Shown in pieces: positions 11,204 to 23,791 of a DNA stretch of 64,000 bases (the stretch's first letter is position 1; each line of letters begins with the position of its first letter). The notes beneath the pieces were generated by a model, which was not told the origin of the DNA, did not search any database, and saw only the letters and a list, made by a program, of their open reading frames with translations. This DNA is from Asterias rubens (Eukaryota > Echinodermata > Asteroidea > Forcipulatida > Asteriidae): the NCBI RefSeq assembly GCF_902459465.1, contig NC_047066.1, positions 4,004,377 to 4,068,376 of the forward strand, in the 5' to 3' direction. Made by a program: the position numbers and the translations under genes.

Positions 11204-11209
11204 AATAAA
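11204..11209 (+). terminator. Candidate polyadenylation signal for the carbonic anhydrase gene
   Basis: This is the first AATAAA seen downstream of the stop codon at 10274. Use of this site is inferred, not shown. Confidence 0.3.
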
Positions 11210-12148
11210 GTTGATATAATTTGTGGTGGCAGTTTAATATTTGAGGTCATTAATTGGTTCAAAATCCACTTATTTATTATTATTATCATTATTATGACAC
11301 ACGTATTATGGAATGACTTGCCCTCAGTACCACTTTTTAATTTCATACTTTGGTTTACCGGAGGGGCGAATTCTTTTAAAATTCTTCTGCTTTATGAAGT
11401 TTCCCATCCCTCTGTTCACTCCCATGTTACTGGGAACGGTTCAAGCAGTTGCACAGCCTGCCGCATTTACAGCACTTTCTGCCTGATAAAGACCGTATTG
11501 AATATAGTTGCCATCTTGTAGGGCAAACCGTATACGCGTCTAAACGCGTACATCAATGAACCACACAGCATGCAGTATTCGGTTTGATTTCTGCGGCACA
11601 TGCACGCGCAGTAGCGCCATCGTGTTGGGCAGATATTTGAACGGTGATGTCATATTCAATATGGTCTATTGAGAGTCAATAATACCACCTTTTACCATTT
11701 TCCTAGTAGGTGAGTTTCAATACATCTTGGGATGGTTTGACCTCACAGTTTTATGTTTTTTTTGTACAGGCGGCACTTATTCCATTGTAACTTTTGTTTA
11801 AAAAATTCTTTGATCCATCTGATTAACATTGCTGCACGTTGTTATTAAATTATTATGGTACAGACAGCAGTGGGTGTCTTGTTTTCCAGCACGGCAATCA
11901 AATTGACATTGACCAAAAAGAAGAGCAATGCCTCCCACCGCCACCTTTTGCTTTCTTGAGAGCATTTTTCCCCCCATCATCAGAAACCTGGATTTCTTGA
12001 CTTGAGATCCGTTATTGCAATGGGTTGCCATTAAACCAAAGGTGCACCCATGATTTGAGACGTAACAAGTAGGCCTAAAGGTTGCCATTAAAAAAATCAC
12101 ACCCATGATTTGAGTGGTCTCACCTTCCAGCTTTGTGGAGCCGGGGTC

Positions 12149-12480
12149 GATGCACTGTGTGGATTGGATTTACAGGCCCATTCCTGATTGTGCTGGTTTT
12201 CGCTGGATTCTTTCTCTGGGGTTTTCCACCCAAATTCCACCTTTGGGACCATGGTTCGAATCCCACTGGGGATGCACTGTGTGGATTGGATTTACAGGCC
12301 CATTCCTGATTGTGCTGGTTATCGCTGGATTCTTTCTTTGGGGTTTTCCACCCAAATTCCACCTTTAGGACCATGGTTCGAATCCCACTGGGGATGCACT
12401 GTGTGGATTGGGTTTACAAGCCTTTCCTGATGGTGTGGGTTTTCCTTAGATTATCTCTCTGGGGTTTCTCCCACATCTAA
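12149..12480 (+). repeat. 122 bp tandem repeat with tRNA B-box-like motif
   Basis: GATGCACTGTGTGGATTGG recurs at 12149, 12271 and 12393. Each unit includes GGTTCGAATCCCACTGGGG, which resembles an RNA polymerase III B box, so the unit is probably SINE-derived. Another partial unit sits at the start of the second duplication copy (15498-15680). Confidence 0.8.
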
Positions 12481-15400
12481 AACTGAATCTTCCTTTCTTG
12501 TCTTCTCCATTTGGTTAGTGGCTAGTACAGTAATTAGGTTTGCTTTTCTGATAATCCCAGGCATCGCAACAAAATAAATAAACAAAAACTGGACGACCTT
12601 TTCACAGTGTTAGGTCCTACAGCATCAATGTCAAAGTTTGAGGCTTAATCAATACACTCCTCCTTCATAACACTAAGCCACTTAGGTTAATCAGATAGCA
12701 ATAGATAAACTAGAAAACGATGAGTCGGCTAACTCAACTACCCTCAATCTAGATCAATCAGCAATTTGCAGTCTCGTAATACATAAACAATAGTTTGAGT
12801 TGTTAACATCGGACCCCTTTGGACTCCTGACCTTATCCCCTTTAATGCGCTCCTGTAGACTTTACTCCAAATAAAAATAACATTGTTAATAGCACTGTTA
12901 ATAACCCGTTTCATTAGAAAGACATTACTTTGGTGATGTGGTTTTTATGGGATAAAAGGCTATACTTGTGGCGTGTTTTTGACAATGATGGGTGTACCCC
13001 ACAAAGTTTGACGCACCCCACAAAGTGCTTAACAAGAAATATTCAAGGAAAGGTATCAAAGACAACCCCTGGGGAAAGTCAACAATGTCGCTCCACTAAA
13101 CAATTTGAAAGTACAATAGGGGATTTGAGTCATTGCATGGTGAGGTTTCAATAAATATTATGTTTGCTGTAACATATCATGTGTGTATATTCATTTTTGT
13201 GTAATACTTGCATATTCAATTATTAATTATGAGTTGAAACCAATGATTCTTTTCAAAACCACCCCAACTCATTTAGAGATTATCATAACGTGGTGTTACC
13301 GCAGACCATTCGTATCAAATGTTCAAATTAACGAACCCTATTTCATTTTCGGACTTAACGACGCCCTGTTATGGGAAATTTGTGCGTTCGGGCTACCGAA
13401 CCTTCGGCGGACTATTGAACCTTCAACATTCGGACTATTACGGAGACCTTCGGACTATCGGGCGGACACCGATCAATCACGGTTCTTTTGAGAACTGTCA
13501 TGCTTTACATTCTACCGCGGAGTTTTAGATGTTTTGGTTCGGGAGACTTCTCAGTTCTGAAAAGAACTGCCTGCGTTTTTAACTATAGGCCTACTACCAT
13601 GGGCGGAAGGTAGAAAATCGGCCGTGACTGTGGTCTTTCGTTTCAAGTATTGTTTGAAGCTTTGCATTGTTTGGGGAAATATGAAGAAAGGCTAAAATAA
13701 ATAGTAAACTTGCGGGTACAACCATTTGTACATGTCTTATGAATCAGTGATGGCTCTGAAAAGAGCTGGTTTGGTCTCTTTTCAGAGCCAACACTCACTC
13801 AAAAGAGATTTATATTACACATGTTTTACCCGCAGATTTACTATTTATTTAAAGTTCCATCTTCTTACTTTAGTTTTAATTTGAAAGTAGACCTATTGTG
13901 GTGCGATTCGCTAAGTACCGGTAAGCGTTATAGGCTACTAAAACATAAACGAGTATGGATTGATCAAAGTGTCAGAACAGCCGATCATTGGGTAAATATA
14001 TTACAGTGTTTTTATTTCCTTTTCTACGCTACCTTAGGTCCTTCCTTGCGGATATTTGTTTTCCGCGATGTCATTGACCTCACGACAAATGGAAAACAAA
14101 ACAAAAACAGTAAAAACAAATTGAAACCCGATCACATTAAAGCCTATAAATTATGATTTTTTTTTTCAATCGGGTAATTTATTTATATCACAGTTCCAGA
14201 TTTCAAAGGGGCCCGTAATCAGTAACAATCCCCTCGATCCACTAAAACTAAAGTTAGTAGTCTTGGCCGATTTCTCTGCCCACCAGCCGTCGATTTCACC
14301 AAACTCTTCCTAACTTAGAATTAATCTTAGGACTTAGGACGAGGTAAGTTCCTTATCCGAAAACTCGTTTAGTTCCTAGTTTTTCAGAACTGAGAAGTCT
14401 CCCGAAATCCGAAAAACCTACTCCTGCGGCAAATAGCAGTAGAATTTAAAGCAAGACAATTTCTTAAAAGAACATAATCTACCCAGCAAGAAAAACACAT
14501 ACACGGTGTTACCGCAAACCTATAGTAATAATTGTATTGATCTCAAAATGCAACGCCACAAATTCCATTCAGTGATTTCACTCATTGTCCTGCCAAAATA
14601 ACATGAATGTTTATGTTCGTGCTGTCTGCCCGAACCTCAATTTATTTGGTTCCACATTGATATACACAACTTGACTGCAAATTGCAGCCTTGATCTTTAC
14701 ACACAATAAAATAAAACGGGGAATAAATCAAACTGTTTGTGCGATTTACTTCTCACGCAACTTGATCCTGAAGATTGTCAAGGTCCATTGGCCACTGTTT
14801 AAATTAACGGCACTTTGTGGTTTTGCTTATACCCATTCAAAACCTACAAAATATATGATGATACGTACGTCACCACAAGCTGTTCCTCTATACCATGATA
14901 TTTGCACAAAATTGTTAAAGACACTGGACACTATTGGTAATTGTCAAAGACCAGTATTCTCACTTGTTTATATCTCAACATATATGCATAAAATAACAAA
15001 CCTGGGAAAATTTGAGCTCAATTGTTCGTCAAAGTTGCGACATAATGATGAAAGAAAAAACACTCTTGTCACACGAAGTTGTGTGCTTTCAGATGCTAAA
15101 TTATGAGGTCTCGAAATCAAATTCGTCGAAAAATTACTTCTTTCTCGAAAACTACGTTACTTCAGAGGGAGCCGTTTCTCACAATGTTTTATACTATATC
15201 AACAGCTCTCCATTACTCGTTATCAAGTAAGGTTTTATGCAAATAAATATTTTGAGTAATAACCAATAGTGTCCACTGCCTTTAATGTTGGGAAAACTGG
15301 AAATATCTCATTTTAATTTTGGACGATCTAAAGCTAAACTTAGGGGCATTATTGCTCTCTTTTAAAAAATGGTGTATACCCCCTAAAATGTTCACCCTTT

Positions 15401-15497
15401 AGCTGATTTCAAAGCTGGGCATGCTCTTGTTACAGCTTTGTTGGAGCAGTGTTTTATCATTGTTTCGTCACCGTCAAACAAAGACCAGGGCTGATGT
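12314..15497 (+). repeat. Tandem segmental duplication, copy 1 (3184 bp)
   Basis: The whole block recurs at 15498-17273 plus 19655-21064 with very few base differences. Examples are CCTACAG versus CCTATACAG, and CGTAATACAT versus CTTAATACAT. It holds a T1 MITE (14915-15285), the right half of the TACAGTAAGG element, a GGCTCTGAAAAGAG/CTCTTTTCAGAGCC hairpin near 13750 and unassigned DNA. No gene was recognised. The open frames inside (for example 14690-15106) run through the MITE and are accidental. Confidence 0.9.
14915..15285 (-). mobile_element. T1 MITE inside duplication copy 1
   Basis: It runs from TTAAAGACACTGGACACTAT to AGTGTCCACTGCCTTTAA. The centre has lost one arm of the usual GAGACCTC palindrome. 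Confidence 0.85.
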
Positions 15498-17317
15498 GCT
15501 GGTTTTCGCTGGATTCTTTCTCTGGGGTTTTCCACCCAAATTCCACCTTTAGGACCATGGTTCGAATCCCACTGGGGATGCACTGTGTGGATTGGGTTTA
15601 CAAGCCTTTCCTGATGGTGTGGGTTTTCCTTAGATTATCTCTGTGGGGTTTCTCCCACATCTAAAACTGAATCTTCCTTTCTTGTCTTCTCCATTTGGTT
15701 AGTGGCTAGTACAGTAATTAGGTTTGCTTTTCTGATAATCCCAGGCATCGCAACAAAATAAATAAACAAAAACTGGACGACCTTTTCACAGTGTTAGGTC
15801 CTATACAGCATCAATGTCGAAGTTTGAGGCTTAATCAATACACTCCTCCTTCATAACACTAAGCCACTTAGGTTAATCAGATAGCAATAGATAAACTAGA
15901 AAACGATGAGTCGGCTAACTCAACTACCCTCAATCTAAATCAATCAGCAATTTGCAGTCTCTTAATACATAAACAATAGTTTGAGTTGTTAACATCGGAC
16001 CCCTTTGGACTCCTGACCTTATCCCCTTTAATGCGCTCCTGTAGACTTTACTCCAAATAAAAATAACATTGTTAATAGCACTGTTAATAACCCGTTTCAT
16101 TAGAAAGACATTACTTTGGTGATGTGGTTTTTATGGGATAAAAGGCTATACTTGTGGCGTGTTTTTGACAATGATGGGTGTACCCAACAAAGTTTGACGC
16201 ACCCCACAAAGTGCTTAACAAGAAATATTCAAGGAAAGGTATCAAAGACAACCCCTGGGGAAAGTCAACAATGTCGCTCCACTAAACAATTTGAAAGTAC
16301 AATAGGGGATTTGAGTCATTGCATGGTGAGGTTTCAATAAATATTATGTTTGCTGTAACATATCATGTGTGTATATTCATTTTTGTGTAATACTTGCATA
16401 TTCAATTATTAATTATGAGTTGAAACCAATGATTCTTTTCAAAACCACCCCAACTCATTTAGAGATTATCATAACGTGGTGTTACCGCAAACCATTCGTA
16501 TCAAATGTTCAAATTAACGAACCCTATTTCATTTTCGGACTTAACGACGCCCTGTTATGGGAAATTTGTGCGTTCGGGCTACCGAACCTTCGGCGGACTA
16601 TTGAACCTTCAACCTTCGGACTATTACGGAGACCTTCGGACTATCGGGCGGACACCGATCAATCACGGTTCTTTTGAGAACTGTCATGCTTTACATTCTA
16701 CCGCGGAGTTTTAGATGTTTTGGTTCGGGAGACTTCTCAGTTCTGAAAAGAACTGCCTGCGTTTTTAACTATAGGCCTACTACCATGGGCGGAAGGTAGA
16801 AAATCGGCCGTGACTGTGGTCTTTCGTTTCAAGTATTGTTTGAAGCTTTGCATTGTTTGGGGAAATATGAAGAAAGGCTAAAATAAATAGTAAACTTGCG
16901 GGTACAACCATTTGTACATGTCTTATGAATCAGTGATGGCTCTGAAAAGAGCTGGTTTGGTCTCTTTTCAGAGCCAACACTCACTCAAAAGAGATTTATA
17001 TTACACATGTTTTACCCGCAGATTTACTATTTATTTAAAGTTCCATCTTCTTACTTTAGTTTTAATTTGAAAGTAGACCTATTGTGGTGCGATTCGCTAA
17101 GTACCGGTAAGCGTTATAGGCTACTAAAACATAAACGAGTATGGATTGATCAAAGTGTCAGAACAGCCGATCATTGGGTAAATATATTACAGTGTTTTTA
17201 TTTCCTTTTCTACGCTACCTTAGGTCCTTCCTTGCGGATATTTGTTTTCCGCGATGTCATTGACCTCACGACACTGTTGTGGGATGCCACTATACCTGGG
17301 GTGGATTTCACAAAGGT

Positions 17318-17451
17318 AGTCCTACTTTAGGACTAGTCCTAGGCAATGCTAAGAAAGAGATAGGACTGGTCCTATAAGTTAGGACCAGTAACCCATCCTA
17401 ACTTAGGACTGGTCCTATCTCTAAGCATTGCCTAGGACTAGTCCTAAGTTT
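17318..17451. repeat. Foldback element built of TAGGACTAGTCCTA words
   Basis: Arms of about 60 bp contain TAGGACTAGTCCTAGGCAATG and its complement, around a roughly 15 bp centre. A looser relative lies at 61626-61760, and GGACTTAGGA words near 14325 may be related. Confidence 0.75.
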
Positions 17452-17618
17452 ACCCACGGGTACCTACGGGTACTAAGGGATTGTATTTTCCAGAAATTCA
17501 CATGATTCTGAGTGATACGAGCAAAAGGAAATGCCAGAGGTCAGGTGCGAAATATGACTGAAATTTTCCAAATAAAGGCAGTGGACACTATTGGCAATTA
17601 CTCACAATAATTATAAGC

Positions 17619-17973
17619 ATTAAAGGGAAGGTACACGTTTGGTAATTACTCAAAACAAATATTAACTTAAAAACTGACTTGGTAACGAGCATTGGGGAGC
17701 TGTGGGTAGTATAAAACATTGTGAGAAACGGCTCCCTCTGAAGTAACGTAGTTTTTGAGAAAGAGGTAATTTCTCACTAAAATAATAAAATACTTCTATT
17801 TTTTTCTAGCTAGAAGTCTTTTATTCCAATCTGAAAGCACACAAATTCTTCCAGCAAGGGTGTTTTTTTCTTTCATCATTTTCTCGCAACTCCGATGACC
17901 AATTGAGCTCAAATTTTCACAGGTTTGTTATTTTAGAAGACTGGTCTTTGACAATGTGTACTTTCCCTTTAAA
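17619..17973 (+). mobile_element. T2 MITE nested next to a T1 left end
   Basis: It starts TTAAAGGGAAGGTACACGTT and ends GTGTACTTTCCCTTTAA. Its centre carries CTAGCTAGAAG rather than the GAGACCTC palindrome. A T1 left end (about 17575-17618) precedes it directly. Confidence 0.7.
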
Positions 17974-20481
17974 AGGCAATCAGGGCTCAATTGCATAAAG
18001 CCTGCATAAGCACAACAGTTTGCTAAGCACAGAATAGTTACGCATACTAGAAACAGGTTACCAGCCAAAACTAGTTTGAGTTTCCATTGTTGCGGCTGGT
18101 GGCCCTCTGAATTCGTGCTCCAAACCAAAAATCTAATTAGAGTGTGGGCTAATTTTGTGACAAAGAATTTCAACTGCCGTGATCTTCTTTGCCAGTTATT
18201 GCCTAAACTCAATGTTCCTTTGAAATCTTGACGAGTAGCGAAGATTGCCAGCAAATTACCAGATAAATTTGTCTCGGTGAACAATTCCGATGGACAATGT
18301 CATCGGATTGACAATGCAGCATCAATGACCGAGGCTTATTAAGGAGATAGCCATTCCAGCTATCTGTTCAATTCAAAGCAGATTAATCAAAATCAATTTG
18401 CCACCAACTTTATTGCACAAAGAAAATCTCAAGAACTAAAAATAGACGACTGGCTAAAACATTCACGCATGCTTTGTGTAAACCTATTCCATTTTGCTGG
18501 ATACGCAGCATGGTCACCCTCCCCCCCCCCCCTTATTTTATGTGTTCGTGGAATCTCGGAAATTCTTTAGATGCATTAATTATTTGTATTTTATATCACT
18601 CAAATATAAAAAGATGTCAGGCCTGAAGCCTTTGTTAGGCATCTGAAAGCACACAAACTTGTCCCAGAAACGTGTTTTTCTGTCATTTCTTGCAACTTCG
18701 ATGACCATGCGTCAAAATTTTCACAGTCTTTGTATTTTAGGCATGAGAGAATGTTAGGACATACCAAGTGATAATACTGGTACTTGGTCATTTAAGAAAC
18801 CTTGGGGTATTTTGTCTATGTTTGTTGTCTTAGCATCATCATCCGATTTACTCATCTCATGCTTGCGATGTCATCTTCAGTTTGTTTCTCTCTAACGTCA
18901 ATACTCTGCATGCTTGGTCCATCCTTAGAATGCGAAGAATTCGCCCACCAAGGGAGATTCGATAGCAAAAGGAATAGACTCACAGATGCGAGATTGGAAA
19001 TATGAATCTGAACGAAATGCATTCGAGTTAGAAGTCACGGCTGTACAAATTTATGAGCAAAATATAGATGAGAGAATTGCTGTCGGGTGGCAACGTTCAT
19101 CGAACTTTGAGCAAAGGTTCAATTTTAGGGGTTACAAGGGGTGCATTTATTGTTTTCTTTTTAGAGGGGAACTCTATACATACAATACAATAAATTTGAA
19201 ACTGTGCCCGTTTGCATTTCTCAAGAAATTTGCACACTGTTGGTTATTGTTCAAAATATTTGCTTGAAAGCGTCCTTGGTATCGAGCAATGAGGGTAGAT
19301 TATTGTTAAAAACAGCTCCATGTGAAGTTAAGTAGTTTTTGAGACAGAAGTTATTTTGTCACTCCTATTAAAAGTCTTCGAGCCTGTTTGGGCATCTGAA
19401 AGGTAAAAGCACACATATTTGTGCAATAATGTTGTTTTTCCGTAGTGATTATTCTCTTGCAACCTCGATGACCAATTGATTCCAATTGTTCACAGATTTG
19501 TTATTTTATGCATACATATGTTGGGATATAAGTGAGAATACTGGATTGGTAGTTACCAAAGGTGTCCAGTCCCTCTAAACAATAACTAGCTCCTTTTCTT
19601 GCTATGCCATTTTTTATTTTTTTTTTATTTGACTTGAATGTTAAAACCGTGGAAAATGGAAAACAAAACAAAAACAGTAAAAACAAATTGAAACCCGATC
19701 ACATTAAAGCCTATAAATTATGATTTTTTTTTTCAATCGGGTAATTTATTTATATCACAGTTCCAGATTTCAAAGGGGCCCGTAATCAGTAACAATCCCC
19801 TCGATCCACTAAAACTAAAGTTAGTAGTCTTGGCCGATTTCTCTGCCCACCAGCCGTCGATTTCACCAAACTCTTCCTAACTTAGAATTAATCTTAGGAC
19901 TTAGGACGAGGTAAGTTCCTTATCCGAAAACTCGTTTAGTTCCTAGTTTTTCAGAACTGAGAAGTCTCCCGAAATCCGAAAAACCTACTCCTGCGGCAAA
20001 TAGCAGTAGAATTTAAAGCAAGACAAGTTCTTAAAAGAACATAATCTACCCAGCAAGAAAAACACATACACGGTGTTACCGCAAACCTATAGTAATAATT
20101 GTATTGATCTCAAAATGCAACGCCACAAATTCCATTCAGTGATTTCACTCATTGTCCTGCCAAAATAACATGAATGTTTATGTTCGTGCTGTCTGCCCGA
20201 ACCTCAATTTATTTGGTTCCACATTGATATACACAACTTGACTGCAAATTGCAGCCTTGATCTTTACACACAATAAAATAAAACGGGTAATAAATCAAAC
20301 TGTTTGTGCGATTTACTTCTCACGCAACTTGATCCTGAAGATTGTCAAGGTCCATTGGCCACTGTTTAAATTAACGGCACTTTGTGGTTTTGCTTATACC
20401 CATTCAAAACCTACAAAATATATGATGATACGTACGTCACCACAAGCTGTTCCTCTATACCATGATATTTGCACAAAATTG

Positions 20482-20852
20482 TTAAAGACACTGGACACTA
20501 TTGGTAATTGTCAAAGACCAGTATTCTCACTTGTTTGTATCTCAACATATATGCATAAAATAACAAACCTGGGAAAATTTGAGCTCAATTGTTCGTCAAA
20601 GTTGCGACATAATGATGAAAGAAAAAACACTCTTGTCACACGAAGTTGTGTGCTTTCAGATGCTAAATTATGAGGTCTCGAAATCAAATTCGTCGAAAAA
20701 TTACTTCTTTCTCGAAAACTACGTTACTTCAGAGGGAGCCGTTTCTCACAATGTTTTATACTATATCAACAGCTCTCCATTACTCGTTATCAAGTAAGGT
20801 TTTATGCAAATAAATATTTTGAGTAATAACCAATAGTGTCCACTGCCTTTAA
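20482..20852 (-). mobile_element. T1 MITE inside duplication copy 2
   Basis: It is the duplicate of 14915-15285, same length (371 bp) and nearly identical. It was therefore copied with the segment, not inserted independently. Confidence 0.85.
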
Positions 20853-21064
20853 TGTTGGGAAAACTGGAAATATCTCATTTTAATTTTGGACGATCTAAAG
20901 CTAAACTTAGGGGCATTATTGCTCTCTTTTAAAAAATGGTGTATACCCCCTAAAATGTTCACCCTTTAGCTGATTTCAAAGCTGGGCATGCTCTTGTTAC
21001 AGCTTTGTTGGAGCAGTGTTTTATCATTGTTTCGTCACCGTCAAACAAAGACCAGGGCTGATGT

Positions 21065-21295
21065 CGCATGCAATTCTGTCCTCTATGCATTACCATCCCG
21101 ATGATGCAATACTATCCCGAGGATAGTATTGCATATGCAATAATGTCCGCAGGACGGTTTTGCATATGCAACCGTGTCCGCCCGGACGCTGCTGCATAGC
21201 CCCGGACACGATTGCATATGCAAAAGCGTCCGGAGCGGACAGTATTGCATGGCGGACACAGTTGCATCTGACAACGACGCATTGAGCCGAGTTGG
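21065..21295. repeat. Array of TTGCATATGCAA palindromes with GTCCG/CGGAC spacers
   Basis: Perfect TTGCATATGCAA palindromes occur at 21129-21140, 21160-21171 and 21212-21223. Partial forms (GATGCAATACTATCC, CTGCATAGCC, TTGCATGGCGG) surround them. Spacers alternate GTCCGC, CGGACG and CCGGACAC. The array starts exactly where duplication copy 2 ends. The outer ends (GACGCATTG near 21290 and CAATTCTGTCC near 21070) are only loosely complementary. Confidence 0.8.
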
Positions 21296-22009
21296 GGACA
21301 AAGCCCATTATAATATACAACTTTTGTGTAAACTAACTTCATCAACTTGGAATTAATTGGCAGTAATAATGGGATGAGTTGGTTTGGGTACAACAAAAGG
21401 CAAAGATGACAAGAAAATCAAGCCAAGCCGAAGTGATAAATTTCTTTATCTTGTGGGAAATCAAGAAATTATACGGCCTTGTCGTGCGGAATGAATGACA
21501 TACATGTACAGCAAAATGATTGGAAAGGAGCAAAAAGGCGACCGAAAGAGACGTAGTTTGGACAAAGCGAAAACAAATTACCCATTCATAAATTGCTAAT
21601 CTCTCTGATTGAGCAGAAAGTACTTATTTTTATTGAATCATTGTTTGCGCCGTATGTATGTATTGTGTAGTTCGTTACTTTCTACCGAATCCCAAATTCA
21701 ACTGCTTGTCACTGGTGCCACGTTAATTATAGAATTTTAAGGTTTATCTTCGGCTTTACATTAGATCATTCATGTGATTATTCTGTTTAGTATAATGGTT
21801 TTTATTTAAGGATTGGATAAAGGCAATTAACTGTGACTGCCGTTATTCGTTTATGAGAGTATGGAAATAAATGTATTATTGAATTGAATTGAAAAAATAG
21901 TGGGTCGTTTGTATTGAACATAATTCTGTTTAGCAATTACGAATGGCAATAACATTTTAGACCCTTTATGTGTGCGCTTTTCAGTGGATCTTGACTAAGA
22001 CCAACCATG
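21296..22009. other. Unassigned DNA with a probable LINE tail
   Basis: There is no gene. Sequence near 21780-21890 ends ATTGAATTGAATTG after GGAAATAAATG, resembling a non-LTR retrotransposon 3' end. Confidence 0.4.
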
Positions 22010-22117
22010 AATACTTTTTCATAGAACTCGAGAAAGAACTACAGTGCTAACACACATCGGTGTATGGGTAATATGCTAAATCAATATCCTTTATCCCCGA
22101 TGCAAATTTAACATCTA
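22010..22117 (+). mobile_element. S1 SINE tail fragment
   Basis: It has the S1 body (CACACATCGGTGTATGGGTAA) and tail (CTTTATCCCCGATGCAAATTT). The head is missing. It abuts the T1 element at 22118. Confidence 0.65.
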
Positions 22118-22503
22118 TTAAAGGCAGTGGACACTATTGGTAATTGTCAAAGACTGGCCTTTACAGTTGGTGTATCTCAACATATGCCTAAAATAACAAA
22201 CCTGTGAAAATTTGAGCTCAATCGGTCATCGAACTTGCGAGATAATAATGAAAGAAAAAATACCCTTGTCACACGAAGTTGTGTGCGTTTAGATAGTTGA
22301 TTTCGAGACCTCAAGTTCTAAACTTGAGGTCTCGAAATCAAATTTGTGGAAAATTACTTCTTTCTCGAAAACTATGGCACTTGAGAGGGAGCCGTTTCTC
22401 ACAATGTTTTATACCATCAACCTCTCCCCCTTACTCGTCACCAAGAAAGGTTTTACGCTAATAATTATTTTGAGTAATTACCAATAGTGTCCACTGCCTT
22501 TAA
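22118..22503 (-). mobile_element. T1 MITE, full length
   Basis: It has TTAAAGGCAGTGGACAC and GTCCACTGCCTTTAA ends, and a complete central GAGACCTCAAG/CTTGAGGTCTC palindrome at about 22304-22339. Confidence 0.85.
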
Positions 22504-22613
22504 ACAATATATAAAACAAGTTTTATCAAATTCCGGCATAAATAGAAGGAAAAAAACAAGTCGTAACCAAATTGCTTTAAAAATGTCATATATCGATAAT
22601 TAGATACAATTGC

Positions 22614-22987
22614 TTAAAGACACTGGACACTATCGGTAACTGTCAAAGACCAGTCTTCTCACTTGGTGTACCAACATATGCATAAAATAACAAACCTGTA
22701 AAAATTTGAGCTGAATTGTTCGTCGAAGTTGCGAGATAATAATGAAAGAAAAAATACCCTTGTCACACAAAGTTGTTTGCGTTTAGATTGTTGATTTCGA
22801 GACCTCAAATTCTAAATCTGAGGTCTCGTGGAAAATTACTTCTTTCTTGAAAACTATGTCACTTCAGAGGGAGCCGCGTCTCACAAAGTTGTTTAACCAT
22901 CAACCTCTCCCCATTACTCATTACCAAGTATAGGGTTTTATGTGAATAATTATTTTTAGCAATTACCAATAGTCTCCACTGCCTTCA
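22614..22987 (-). mobile_element. T1 MITE, full length, worn right end
   Basis: It starts TTAAAGACACTGGACAC and ends TCTCCACTGCCTTCAA with two base changes in the terminal repeat. The central palindrome is present but slightly shortened. Confidence 0.8.
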
Positions 22988-23285
22988 AAGTGGTATTATT
23001 ACAATAAATAAATAGGAGCAAGCAAACAAACTTTGTATTAATTTTTTCAAATACAAAAACACAAAATCCAATTTAAAAGCGCCAATGCAAACGGAAAAGT
23101 ACTGAAGGGTCGTTCATGATTTGGTTTGCCCAAATAAAAACAATGTCACACAGTGTCCTCGTTTGTTTGTTCAGTGAGGAGGAACTTGGCAGATTGCGGT
23201 AAACAAACAGGAATTTCCCAAGACCCCCAAAGATTACAAAGAGGAAACTGCCTGATGATATGCACCTTTACAACAATATTGTTGT

Positions 23286-23669
23286 TTAAAGGCAGCGGAC
23301 ACTATTGGTAATTACTCAAAATAATTATTATCATAAAACCTTACTTGGTAATGAGTAATGGGGAGAGGTTGGTAGTATAAAACATTGTGAGAAACGGCTC
23401 CCTCTGAGTGGAGTACTTTTCAAGAAAGAAGTAATTTTCCACAAATTTGATTTCGAGACCTCAGATTTAGAACTTGAGGTCTCGAAATCAAGCATCTGAA
23501 AGCAAACAACTTTGTGTGACAAGGGTGTTTTTTCTTTCATTACCATCTCACAACTTCGACGACCAATTGAGCTCAAATTTTCGTGGTTTGTTATTTTATG
23601 CAAATGTTGAGACACACCAAGTGAGAAGACTGTTCTTAGACAATTACCAATAGTGTCCAGTGTCTTTAA
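23286..23669 (+). mobile_element. T1 MITE, full length
   Basis: It runs from TTAAAGGCAGCGGACAC to GTCCAGTGTCTTTAA with a central GAGACCTCAG...TTGAGGTCTC palindrome. It is the third T1 within 1.6 kb. Confidence 0.85.
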
Positions 23670-23791
23670 AAGGCAAATTTATTCCTTTCTTTTGGGGGGA
23701 ACCGTTCGATATTTGTAATCCTATATAAATGTATTTGTTTACATTAAAACTAACATGCAAACAATTAATTTCAAAGAGTGTCCGCGTTTTT

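Larger units (their letters stand above)
10275..12148. other. Carbonic anhydrase 3' untranslated and intergenic DNA
   Basis: After the stop codon there is no further coding sequence. The stretch contains a TIR element (10708-10847) and a candidate AATAAA. The rest is unassigned DNA with short duplications, such as CCCATGATTTGAG at about 12048 and 12103. Confidence 0.45.
17274..19654. other. 2.4 kb block present only in duplication copy 2
   Basis: The block separates CCTCACGACA from AATGGAAAACAAAAC, which are contiguous in copy 1 (14078-14100). It contains a foldback (17318-17451) and worn T2-type MITE copies (17619-17973, 18596-18800, 19230-19582). It also holds a GC-MITE remnant (about 17982-18110), G/C-tract sequence and no gene. 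No target-site duplication or transposon end was seen at its borders. Confidence 0.8.
15498..21064 (+). repeat. Tandem segmental duplication, copy 2, split by a 2381 bp block
   Basis: 15498-17273 matches 12314-14087, and 19655-21064 matches 14088-15497 at a constant offset of 5567. The junction with copy 1 falls inside the 122 bp repeat and shares the word TGTGCTGG. This is consistent with unequal exchange or a microhomology-mediated event. Confidence 0.9.

Noticed and set aside
13183..13491. 102-codon frame also present at 16369-16677
   Set aside because: It is composed of MITE halves and short CCTTCGG repeats, and is identical in the duplicate for the same reason.
14690..15106. 138-codon open frame, duplicated at 20257-20673
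   Set aside because: It runs into a T1 MITE, and its second copy exists only because the whole DNA block is duplicated. No domain or codon pattern supports it.
17274..19654. The 2.4 kb block as a new transposon insertion
   Set aside because: Its borders show no inverted ends or target-site duplication, and it contains old, unrelated repeat remnants. A deletion in the other copy is simpler.
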